The notes under the pieces: model-generated
Told to the model about the DNA's origin: nothing
The model's input: the letters and a program-made list of their open reading frames with translations, nothing else
Databases searched by the model: none
Translations under genes and position numbers: made by a program
Shown here: piece by piece, positions 18,711 to 27,000 of the stretch
How positions within the stretch are numbered: position 1 is the stretch's first letter
Layout of the letters: each line of letters begins with the position of its first letter
Origin: Desulfatibacillum sp.
GTDB lineage: Bacteria; Desulfobacterota; Desulfobacteria; Desulfobacterales; SpSt-501
Reading direction: 5' to 3'
Length of the DNA: 64,000 nt
NCBI GenBank assembly: GCA_020725555.1
Contig: DYEU01000032.1
Location: 305,656-369,655, forward strand

Positions 18711-21335
18711 TCACCTGCCCGCGGGGACCTGTTCCACGGCCGGGAGCGGCCGGCTTTCCGCGGTGCACGGGGCCTTCGCCTCCGGCATCGCGCCGAGCAG
18801 CGAAAGGGCGAGGGCCGCGGCGTAGGGGATCGCCTGGATCAGGAGCAGGCCTGCGCGCACGAGCGGCTCCTCGGTCTGGTCGTTGCCGAAGGCCCCCTGG
18901 ACGGCCGCGGCAGCGACGAGCAGCACGAACATGAGCCCCTCGCCCCGCGCCATGGCGAGCCCCTGGAGCAGGGCATGCCGGCTTTCACATTTGGGGGTCC
19001 GCAGGAACGGCATGCGGCGCGTGAAGAGGCCGCGCAGGACCGCCAGGGCGATCGTGTGCGTGAGTGCGGCACCGGCCAAGGCGGCGCCCAGGCGCTGGCG
19101 CAGGGTGCAGGGCACACGCGCCGTGTAGAGCCACAGAAAATGGAGCAGCTTGAAGAGAAACGCGCCGATCGGCGGGAGCATGAGCAAATAGAGCGGCGCC
19201 CCGAACTGCCGCGGGAAGAGGACCATCCCCGCCGTCCACAGGATGCACAGCACGTTCATCAACAGACTGATCGCGTCCCCGAACCAGGGCAGCCAACCGG
19301 CGATGAAATGGTAGCGCTGCGCGAAATTGAGCCCCCCGCCGCGCCGGAAGGGGGAAAGCCGCGGCCAGTGGTGCTTGAGGATCTGCACCGCGCCATAAAC
19401 CCAGCGGAACCGCTGGCGCTTGTAGCCGGCGAAGGAGTCGGGGGTGAGCCCTTTGCCGAAGCTTTCCTTGACGTAGATCGTCTCGTAGCCAAGGCTCTGG
19501 ATGCGCAGCCCCAGCTCGGCGTCTTCGCAGATGCACCACTCGGCCCAGCCGCCCGAGGACTCGAGGAGGCCCCGGCGGATGAGGGTCATCGTGCCGTGCT
19601 GGATGATGGCGTTGCGCTCGTTGCGGTGGACCATGCCGATTTCGAAGAAGCCGTGGTACTCCCAGTTGAGGACTTCCTTGAACCGGCTCCCCTCCCAGCC
19701 GCGGTGATCCTGGGGCGCCTGGACGACGCCCACCGCCGGCCGCTCGAAATGGGGCACCATCCGCTTCAGCCAGTCCGGCCGGACAAGGTAGTCGGAGTCC
19801 ACAACGGCGACGATCTCGGCCTCGGGGTCGGTCTGGCGCAGGGCGAAGTTGAGCGCCCCGGCCTTGTACCCCTCGACGCGCTCGAGGTGGAAGAAGCGGA
19901 AGCGCGGCCCGAGACGGCCGCAATGGGCCTCGACCGGCCGCCAGAGCTCGGGGTGCGGGTTGTTGTTGTCGATCACCAGGACCTCGTAGTCCGGGTAATC
20001 GAGGCCGGCCAGGCCGTCGAGCGTGGCCTGGACCATCTCCGGCGGCTCCTTGCAGATCGGGACATGAATGGATACGCGCGGCAGCCGCTGCCCGGGCCGC
20101 GGAGTCAGCGGCGTGAAGCGCCGCTTGAGCCCCTCCGGCCAGAGCATCTCGGCCATCTCGAAGCCGTTCACCAGGATGATGAGGAGCAGCCCGACCTGCA
20201 TCGGCAGCAGAAAGGCCCAGACGAGCGTTTCGCGCGCGAGGAACTCGCCGAGGAGCGGCGAGGCCAGCACCCAGACGAGCACGGAGGCCGTCGTCTGCAA
20301 AAGCAGCGCAAAGAAGAGGCGCCCCGGGAAGGTCTGGGAGGGGTTGCTCCGCAGGTAGGCCGCGACCAGCAGCAACCCGGAGAGCACGGCCGCCAGGCCC
20401 GTGTAGAAGAGGGTGTCGGAGTGGATCGGGCCCTGGAAGGCGAACTTGGGCCGGCGCTCCACGTCGTAGATCCCCCAGAAAGCGCCCACGACCCCTTCGT
20501 GGGGTTTTTTCCAGGGCTGGTCGAAGGCCTCCATGATGCAGTAGTCGATCTCGAGCCGGTCGGCAACGGCAAGAAAACGGCGCAGGAAGCGCGCCTCCGC
20601 CTCGCGGCCGGGTTTGGCCTTGCCGAAGTTCTCGCCGTTGCTCGGCCAGCCCACCTCCGCGAGGAAGACCGGCTTGTGCGGAAAGGCCTCGCGGATCTGG
20701 CGCCAGCGGTCGATGACCCAGCCCACGGACTGCTCGAAGGGGACCCTTTCCCAGTAGGGCAGCACGTGAATGGCGATGAAGTCGACGTGCTCGACCAGCT
20801 CCGGGTGGCGCAGGAAGACATGCCACGGCTCGGCGGTGCCGACCGGCACCTTGACCGCCGCCCGGACGCGGTCCAGGTAGCCGATCAGCTCCTCGACCCC
20901 GAGGTCGTCGCGGTAAATCGCCTCGTTGCCCACGAGCACGCGCTTGATCGTCGCCGGGTAGCGGCTCGCGTTGTCGATGAGGTTGGCGATCTCGTCCTCG
21001 TTGCGCTCGAGGCGCCCGTCCACCCAGGCGCCCGCGGTGACCTCAAAGCCCAGCCGGGCCGCCATCCCGGGGATCGCCTCCATGCCGTCCAGCGAGGAAT
21101 AGGTGCGGATGCCGCGGGTCTTGCCGCGAAGGAAGAGGAGGTCCTCGTAGATTTCCTCCGGGGCGGGAAAGCGTTGGGCGATGGGATCCTGATCGGCGCG
21201 GTAGGGGCTGAACGAGAGGTAATTGAAGGCGCCGGACCATTCGACTTCCGGCTTTTCGGGCCGGCTGAAGATGGCCCAGAGCGCCACTTGAAAGCCACAG
21301 GCAAGAAGAAGGATGAGCCAAGATCGCTTGCGCAT
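18711..21335 (-). CDS. GH17-GT2 fusion, beta-glucan synthase-like (NdvB type)
   Basis: 874-residue membrane protein. A signal anchor (about 5-24) leads into a periplasmic GH17-like domain (about 35-300) with the acid/base glutamate in VGNEAIY (E138) and nucleophile in the signature AEVGWPSNG (E227). Two membrane spans follow, then a cytosolic family 2 glycosyltransferase (about 420-650) with DSD (513-515), ED (604-605) and QRFRW (641-645), then C-terminal spans. This architecture is known in Pseudomonas NdvB proteins that make beta-1,3-linked glucans, with GH17 acting as a transglycosylase. ATG 21335 has AAAGG upstream; GTG 21347 is an alternative. No PilZ domain is present. Confidence 0.85.
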   Translation of the reverse strand: MRKRSWLILLLACGFQVALWAIFSRPEKPEVEWSGAFNYLSFSPYRADQDPIAQRFPAPEEIYEDLLFLRGKTRGIRTYSSLDGMEAIPGMAARLGFEVTAGAWVDGRLERNEDEIANLIDNASRYPATIKRVLVGNEAIYRDDLGVEELIGYLDRVRAAVKVPVGTAEPWHVFLRHPELVEHVDFIAIHVLPYWERVPFEQSVGWVIDRWRQIREAFPHKPVFLAEVGWPSNGENFGKAKPGREAEARFLRRFLAVADRLEIDYCIMEAFDQPWKKPHEGVVGAFWGIYDVERRPKFAFQGPIHSDTLFYTGLAAVLSGLLLVAAYLRSNPSQTFPGRLFFALLLQTTASVLVWVLASPLLGEFLARETLVWAFLLPMQVGLLLIILVNGFEMAEMLWPEGLKRRFTPLTPRPGQRLPRVSIHVPICKEPPEMVQATLDGLAGLDYPDYEVLVIDNNNPHPELWRPVEAHCGRLGPRFRFFHLERVEGYKAGALNFALRQTDPEAEIVAVVDSDYLVRPDWLKRMVPHFERPAVGVVQAPQDHRGWEGSRFKEVLNWEYHGFFEIGMVHRNERNAIIQHGTMTLIRRGLLESSGGWAEWCICEDAELGLRIQSLGYETIYVKESFGKGLTPDSFAGYKRQRFRWVYGAVQILKHHWPRLSPFRRGGGLNFAQRYHFIAGWLPWFGDAISLLMNVLCILWTAGMVLFPRQFGAPLYLLMLPPIGAFLFKLLHFLWLYTARVPCTLRQRLGAALAGAALTHTIALAVLRGLFTRRMPFLRTPKCESRHALLQGLAMARGEGLMFVLLVAAAAVQGAFGNDQTEEPLVRAGLLLIQAIPYAAALALSLLGAMPEAKAPCTAESRPLPAVEQVPAGR

Positions 21336-21395
21336 GGTGCCTTTCACGTTCCGGGGCGATAGGCTCCGCCCCGTGCTGTCTCTCAGGGAACCCCC

Positions 21396-21424
21396 AAAAA
21401 AAAAGGCCTATCCGCGACAGGCCT
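21396..21424 (-). terminator. Intrinsic terminator in the leader of the GH17-GT2 gene
   Basis: On the minus strand AGGCCT, a 9-base loop, AGGCCT, then nine T. It lies about 60 bases before the start codon and downstream of a good promoter, which is the layout of an attenuator or of a short independent RNA. Confidence 0.75.
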
Positions 21425-21507
21425 GAAAAAACTCCCAGTTGTCAGCCACCGTCCCCGGTGCGTCGAAGATGCTCGCCTACCTGAACGACCGTCCTTTGCA
21501 GGAAGCG
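21396..21507 (-). ncRNA. Candidate leader RNA or small RNA, family not recognised
   Basis: A minus-strand transcript predicted from promoter 21514-21541 would be about 110 nt and stop at the terminator 21396-21424. It can fold: GTTCAG (about 21480-21485) pairs with CTGA(C)AAC (about 21438-21445) with one bulge, enclosing the hairpin CACCG-GGGA-CGGTG. I compared it by eye with cyclic-di-GMP, cobalamin, glycine, fluoride and SRP RNA cores and found no match. It may be a riboswitch-like attenuator of the glucan synthase gene or a free small RNA. Confidence 0.5.
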
Positions 21508-21513
21508 GCGCAA

Positions 21514-21541
21514 AGTATAGCAACCGCCCGACGGACGTCAA
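21514..21541 (-). promoter_or_regulatory. Strong sigma-70 promoter upstream of the leader RNA
   Basis: Read on the minus strand: TTGACG (21536-21541), 16-base spacer, TATACT (21514-21519); five of six consensus bases at each element. It points toward the terminator and the GH17-GT2 gene. Confidence 0.7.
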
Positions 21542-21698
21542 GGGCTTTCTTGCGGCCGGCGGGGTCTGCCGGCGAGACCCGGCAGCAGGCCCTGAACTTT
21601 TTTTCAGGCTGCCGGCCGGTTCGAAAAAATCCTAGAGCCGACGGCGCCTGATAAAAATACAACTATTTGATATTCAAAAAAAACATTTTCTTTGGAGA

Positions 21699-21714
21699 TG
21701 GCCCGGTTATTGCA
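21699..21714 (+). promoter_or_regulatory. Sigma-54 (RpoN) promoter of the pilin operon
   Basis: TGGCCCGGTTATTGCA has invariant GG and GC separated by exactly 10 bases, as required for RpoN. Transcription would start near 21726, about 60 bases before the first pilin start. Pilin genes are classic PilS/PilR-RpoN targets. An 8-base inverted repeat GGGCGAAT/ATTCGCCC (21723-21730, 21768-21775) lies in the predicted 5' UTR. Confidence 0.78.
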
Positions 21715-21786
21715 TATCCTCAGGGCGAATGCGCAGGATACCCATGAACCGTGGCCTTCGCCGCACGATTCGCCCAGGTTAGACGC

Positions 21787-22281
21787 ATGAGCACGCGATT
21801 CGGTTGCAGCAGACCGCCGGTGAGATGCTCCGCAGCGGCGGGGTTTTCGCTGGTTGAGACCCTCGCGGTCCTCGCCGTGCTGGCGATCGCCGCGGCCTTT
21901 GCCTTGCCCCATGTTCTCGCCTGGAAAGGCGCCTCCGCCCTGCGGACGGCGGCCGCGGAGCTCAAGGAAAACCTAGAGTTCGCCAGGAGCCTCGCGGTCA
22001 AGGAAAACCGCACCGCGGTGGTGGAGTTTCTGCCGCAGGAGAACCGCTACCGGGTCAGCCTGCGCACCGGGACGGGCGATCTCGAAGCGGTCCGCGCGGA
22101 GACGCTGCCACCGCCGGTGCGGATCGACGCCGCGCACCCGGACTACACGGTGAGCCAGAACCGCCTCTCGTTCAACTCGCGCGGCGGGGCGGACAACTGC
22201 ACGATCGTTCTGAGCACCGAAGGCGGCCGCAGCCGCCGGGTGACGGTCTCCACGATCGGGAAGATCCAGATCGGGAACTGA
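21787..22281 (+). CDS. FimT/GspH-like minor pilin
   Basis: About 164 residues. A class III (prepilin) signal ends in AAAG and is followed by FSLVETLAVLAVLAIAAAF, the N-methylated helix with Glu at mature position 5. The C-terminal half is the beta-rich GspH/FimT pilin head. I chose ATG 21787; GTG 21751 would add 12 residues, but the usual leader is short. It opens a five-gene operon of minor pilins and PilY1, which primes type IV pilus assembly or a related secretion pseudopilus. PilD peptidase and core assembly genes are not in the window. Confidence 0.85.
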   Translation: MSTRFGCSRPPVRCSAAAGFSLVETLAVLAVLAIAAAFALPHVLAWKGASALRTAAAELKENLEFARSLAVKENRTAVVEFLPQENRYRVSLRTGTGDLEAVRAETLPPPVRIDAAHPDYTVSQNRLSFNSRGGADNCTIVLSTEGGRSRRVTVSTIGKIQIGN

Positions 22282-22289
22282 AGAAAACG

Positions 22290-22781
22290 ATGGCCCGGAC
22301 CCCCACGGAACCCAACGCTCCCCGCAGGCCGCCGCGGCGCGGCCGCCCTGGTTGCGCGCAGCCCAGCCCCCCGCCGTCCGCCCCGGGGGGGGACTCCGGG
22401 GGCTATCTCCTGGTCGAGATCCTGATCGCGATCGCCGTCTTCGCGATCGGCTTTCTTGCCGTGGGCACGCTGCTCGTCGGCACCGCCCGCAACAACACCA
22501 CCGGCAACCTGGTCACGCAGGCCGTGATGCTCGCCTCCGACCGGCTCGAGTCCCTCAAAAACCGGGCGATCGCCGATCTGCCGCTCGGCAGCTTCGAAGA
22601 CCCCGACAACCCGCTCGACGGCCGCGGAAACCCCGGGGGGGTCTTCGTGCGCCGCTGGGTGATCGACGACCCGGTGGGGAACGACAGCTCGCGCCGCATT
22701 CGGGTCACCGTGAGCTGGAGCCGCCTCGGTCAGGTGCGCACGATCGATCTGACGACCCTCACGCGGGGAAAGGGCACATGA
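22290..22781 (+). CDS. PilV-like minor pilin
   Basis: 163 residues. A long basic, proline-rich leader (about 37 residues) ends in SGG before YLLVEILIAIAVFAIGF, a prepilin helix with Tyr at +1 and Glu at +5. The rest fits PilV/GspI-type minor pilins, with NNTTGNLVTQAVMLASDRLE after the helix. The leader is longer than usual; no internal start sits nearer the cleavage site. It lies 8 bases after the FimT-like gene and overlaps the next by 4. Confidence 0.83.
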   Translation: MARTPTEPNAPRRPPRRGRPGCAQPSPPPSAPGGDSGGYLLVEILIAIAVFAIGFLAVGTLLVGTARNNTTGNLVTQAVMLASDRLESLKNRAIADLPLGSFEDPDNPLDGRGNPGGVFVRRWVIDDPVGNDSSRRIRVTVSWSRLGQVRTIDLTTLTRGKGT

Positions 22782-23464
22782 GTTCGCGAAACGCCGTGAA
22801 AGACCACCGCCCGGAGTGCGGGTACAGCCTGGCCGAGCTGCTTGTCGCCCTGGGTCTCGCCGGGGTGGTGCTCGCCGTGCTGGTCGGCTTTTTCACCCAT
22901 TTCCACCGCGCCGCGGCCATGCAGCAGGCTTCGGCCAGCGCGCAGCAGTCCGCGCGCGCCGCCCTCGACTACATGCTCCAGGAGCTGCGCATGGCCGGCT
23001 TCGACCCCCTGCGCCGCGCCGGGGCGGGCATCGAAGAAATCGGCGCCGGCGGCCGCAAGCTCCGCTTCTCGGCCGACCGCTGCGACCAGCCGCCGGGATC
23101 CGCGGGCTGCCCCCAGCCACAGCCGGACGGGGATCTGGACGATGCCGGGGAGCGGATTTCCTACTACTACGACACCGGGCAGCAGGCGCTGCGTCGTTGC
23201 CTCTACGAGGATCCGGGGACCTTCGGCGCGGATGCGGTGAGCGGAAGCTGCCAGCGGCTCCTTGATCGCGTGGTCGCCAACCCGGAGGCGATTCCGCTTT
23301 TCTCCTTCTTTGACGAGGAGGGGGCGCAGATCACCGACGACAGCGAGCGGGACCGCATCCGCTCCGTCGTGGTGACCTTGACCGTGGCCGAACCGGGCGG
23401 TGCCGGCCGCACGGTCTCGCGGACCTACGCCACCCGCCTGCGGCTGAGGAACATCGGGCTGTGA
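22778..23464 (+). CDS. PilW-like minor pilin
   Basis: 228 residues starting at ATG 22778, which overlaps the preceding stop by 4 bases. The prepilin site is CG before YSLAELLVALGLAGVV, with Glu at +5. Downstream SARAALDYMLQELRMAGFDP is the conserved PilW stretch after the helix, and cysteine pairs in the head (RCDQ, GCPQ, RCLY, SCQR) may form disulfides. Minor pilins of this type sit at the pilus tip with PilV, PilX and PilY1. Confidence 0.85.
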   Translation: MSSRNAVKDHRPECGYSLAELLVALGLAGVVLAVLVGFFTHFHRAAAMQQASASAQQSARAALDYMLQELRMAGFDPLRRAGAGIEEIGAGGRKLRFSADRCDQPPGSAGCPQPQPDGDLDDAGERISYYYDTGQQALRRCLYEDPGTFGADAVSGSCQRLLDRVVANPEAIPLFSFFDEEGAQITDDSERDRIRSVVVTLTVAEPGGAGRTVSRTYATRLRLRNIGL

Positions 23465-23994
23465 ACACCCTGCGCCAACACTCCGAGGAACCGGTGCCGG
23501 CGCCCTTGCCGGCAAGCGAGGCGGGCTACCTCACGATCGTCGCCGCCCTCGTGCTTCTCGCCCTGATCAGCCTCGTCGGGTTTTCGGCTTCGCGGATCGC
23601 CGGAACCGAGGTCACCCTCGCCCGCAACGAACTCGTCTACAAGCGCAATTTCTACCGCGCCGAGGGCGCCGCCCTGGAGGCAGCCGATCGCCTGGCCCGC
23701 ACCCAGGACCTGCGGGCGAACCCGCCGGCGTGGCTGGAGACGACGACCGGGCTGCTGGATGAAGAAACCGTGACGGCCTACTGGGACAACAGCTCGGCCG
23801 GCGGCGACCCCGTGGTCCCGGAGCCCGCCCGGGTCGATCCCGAGCACGCCCTGTTTCTTGCGGGATATGAAGGTCCGGCGCCCGGCGCCTCGCTCGACAT
23901 GAGCCGGCCCACCATTCACGCCGTCTCAATTTTCGGGCGCTGCAGCTGGGATGGCACCACCGTCATCAAGATGGGTTTTCGCCTGGCCTATTAG
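23461..23994 (+). CDS. PilX-like minor pilin
   Basis: 177 residues starting at GTG 23461, overlapping the pilW-like stop. A hydrophobic helix YLTIVAALVLLALISLVGF follows a possible prepilin cleavage after EAG. Position +5 is Val rather than Glu; losing this Glu is also seen in GspK-like tip pseudopilins. A conserved ALEAADRLAR stretch follows. PilX proteins bridge minor pilins to PilY1, encoded next. Confidence 0.8.
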   Translation: MNTLRQHSEEPVPAPLPASEAGYLTIVAALVLLALISLVGFSASRIAGTEVTLARNELVYKRNFYRAEGAALEAADRLARTQDLRANPPAWLETTTGLLDEETVTAYWDNSSAGGDPVVPEPARVDPEHALFLAGYEGPAPGASLDMSRPTIHAVSIFGRCSWDGTTVIKMGFRLAY

Positions 23995-24019
23995 GTTCGA
24001 AACCGGAGGAACCTCGCCG

Positions 24020-27000
24020 ATGAAAAAAAACGCCCGCATGGAACGGCCCGCGCAGCGTCCTGCTCCGGGTCGCCGCGCGCCTTGGTTCCGGGCCGCCGCG
24101 CTCGCGCTCGCCGCGTTTTGCTGCTGGATCGCTCCGCCTTCGGCCACCGCTCTTGAGCTCTCCGATGTGCCCATCTTTTCGCGGGTCATCCCGCCGCCCG
24201 CGAACATCATGTTCCTGCTCGACGATTCGGGCAGCATGAACTTCGACATCCTGGTCCGCGGCCAATACGACGGCAGCTTCCCCGACCCCACCCGCACCCC
24301 GGAACAGCTGGCGATCGATGCCCACGGCTTCTGTTACGTTTTCGACAACCCGGGGGACAATGTCTACCCGCAAACCTCCCAACCCTTGTGGTATGCCGGC
24401 CCAAACGGACGCAAGTATTGGAAATCACAGTGGTATAAGGTCAACGTCCTCTACTACAACCCTTGGGTCCAGTATGCGCCCTGGCCCTCCTACGGCACGG
24501 TCGTTTTTCCCAACGCCGACCCCGATGTTCCGCGCAGCCACCCCGTGAGGAACCCCAGCCTCACCGTGGATTTGCAGGCGACATCCTTCTCCGTCGGCGG
24601 GGTGAACGTCCCCATCGCCCACTATTTCGTCTTCTCGGCCGCGGAGGAGGTGGTCTACCTCGTGGTTCTCGACCGGCCGGGCGCCGCGATCCGCTACTAC
24701 CGCGCCACGGTCAGCGGGACGGGTCTGGCCGAGACGGTCACCGCCCTCACCCCCGTCGCCCAGCCGCCCGCGGACATCGTCACCGGCCGCAGCTACGCCG
24801 CCGAGCGGCAGAATTTCGCAAACTGGTTCAGCTACTTCCGGCGTCGCGAATTCGTCGCCAAGAACGCCATCGCCCGCGTGATCCAGAGCATGGCCGGGGT
24901 GCGGATGGGCTTCTACGGCATCAACCAGCGTATCGTCGCCACCCTCGAGCCGGTCATGGTGCAGCAGGGGGCGACGATCACCGATCGTTCCCATGTGCTG
25001 CTCGCGAAGCTCTACGACTATGTATCGAGCGGGGGGACTCCCTTGAAGCGCGGCCTGCACACCGTCGGGCAGTTCTACAAGGACAACACCGGCGTGCTGG
25101 GGGGGCTCTCCGGGCCCAAGCCCTATGACGCGACCGTCCCCGGCGCGGCCTGCCAGCAGTCCTTCACCGTGATCCTGACCGACGGCTATTACAGCGATCT
25201 CTCCTATGTCGCCAGCGGTGTGGGCAACGCCGACGGCGACAACGGCCATCCCTTCGCCGACGCCTCCTCCGGGACCCTCGCCGACATCGCCATGCACTAC
25301 TACGAAAACGACCTCAACGCGCTGCCGAACAGCGTCCCCGTCTCCCGCTACGACCGGGCCACGCACCAGCACATGGCGACCTACGCCGTGGCCTTCGGCG
25401 TCAGCGGGACGCTCGATCCCGCCGATTACGACACCGCCTTCCTCCACCGCACGACCGGCCAGCCGATCCAGTGGCCGGCGGTGACCGGAAATTACAGCCC
25501 CACAGCGATCGATGACCTGTGGCACGCCACGGTGAACGGCCGCGGACGCTTCCTCAACGCGAACAACCCCGAGGAGTTGGCCACGGCGTTGAGCGAGCTC
25601 GCCCGCGCGATCCAGGAGATTCTGATCGGCTCCTCCTCCTCGGTCACGGTGAACGGCGATTTTCTCTTCGGCAAGTTGGGGGCCGACACCGTGATCTACC
25701 AGGGAGTCTACAGCAACCGCGACGACGAGTGGACCGGGGATGTGCGCGCCTTCCGCCTTGATCCCGCAACCGGAGACATCGTCGCCTCGCCGCTGCGCTG
25801 GTCGGCCGCCGAACGGTTGAACGCGCGCAACCCCGACACGCGCCGCATCGCCACCTACAGCGGCAGCGCCGGCATCCCCTTCCGCCACGATTCCTTGACC
25901 GCGGAGCTGCGCGGCCTGCTGGGGAGCCCGGCCGCAGACCTCGTCCGCTACCTGCGGGGCGAGGAGATCGCTGGCTTCCGCGTGCGCTCTTCGAAACTGG
26001 GGGACATCGTCAACTCGGCGCCCGTGTTTGTTGCCGAGGAAACGGGCGGGGTGATCTACTGCGGCGCAAACGACGGCATGCTCCACGCATTCGACGCGGC
26101 GAGCGGGGAGGAGCTCTTCGCCTACATCCCGCGCCTGCTCTTCGGCCAGCTCCGGCTGCTCGCCGATCCCGGCTACCGCCACCGATTCTATGTCGACCTG
26201 ACCCCCACCGTGGTCCGCGGGCCGGGGGTGCTGGGCGGAGATGCGGTCAAAACGCTGCTGGTCGGCGGGCTGCGCCAGGGCGGGAAGGGCTACTTCGCTC
26301 TCGACGTGAGCGCCCCACAGGGGATCACCTCGGAGAGTGCCCTCGCCGGCCGCGTCCTCTGGGAATTTCCCGCCGCGGCCGACCCCGATCTCGGCTATAC
26401 CTACAGCCGCCCGGTCGTCGTGCGCACGAACAGCAGCGAGCACCCCTGGCTGGTGATCTTCGGCAACGGCTACGGCAGCGAAAGCGGCGGTGCGGTCCTC
26501 TACCTCGTCGACCCGGCAAGCGGCGGCCTCGTGCGCAAGATCCCCGCCGGCTCCGGGCCCGAAAACGGCCTCTCCAGCCCACTTGCGGTCGATGTCACCT
26601 TCGACGGCAAGGTCGACTTCATTTATGCCGGCGACCTGAAGGGAAATCTCTGGAAATTCGATCTGAGCCGCCCCTCGGTCGCCGAGTGGGGGGTCGCCTA
26701 CAGCGACGGCGCCGCCCCCCGGCCGCTCTTCCAGGCCCGCGGCCCGGGCGATGCCGAGCAGCCGATCACCACCCGTCCCGACGCCATGCTCCATCCCGAA
26801 AAACACGGTCTGCTCATCGCCTTCGGCACCGGCCGCCTGCTGGGAGATGGGGACCTCAGCGACCCGAGCGTCCAGTCCATTTACGTCCTCTGGGATTACG
26901 GCGACCGCGTCTACTCGGCAAGGTCCCGCACCTGGAGCCCGGACGACGACCGCGAGTTCCTCGGCACCTTTCTTAGGCCAGCGGGCTTGCGCTTGAGCAA

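Larger units (their letters stand above)
21336..21786. other. Divergent regulatory region between GH17-GT2 gene and pilin operon
   Basis: About 450 bases without a gene. On the minus strand it holds a promoter (21514-21541), a leader RNA and an intrinsic terminator (21396-21424). On the plus strand it holds a sigma-54 promoter (21699-21714). Between them are three hairpin-capable repeats: GGGTCT/AGACCC (21562-21567 with 21575-21580), the mutually exclusive CTGCCGG/CCGGCAG (21566-21572 with 21579-21585) and CCTGAA/TTCAGG (21591-21596 with 21603-21608). These lie about 90-140 bases upstream of the sigma-54 promoter, where an activator of the NtrC/PilR class could bind. An AT-rich stretch occupies 21650-21695. 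Confidence 0.7.

Noticed and set aside
21396-21507. Leader RNA as a cyclic-di-GMP (GEMM) riboswitch
   Set aside because: GCAAAG and AGGTAGGCGAGC look suggestive, but the GNRA hairpin and the CAAACC/GGGACGCAAAGCC core are missing, so I left the family open.
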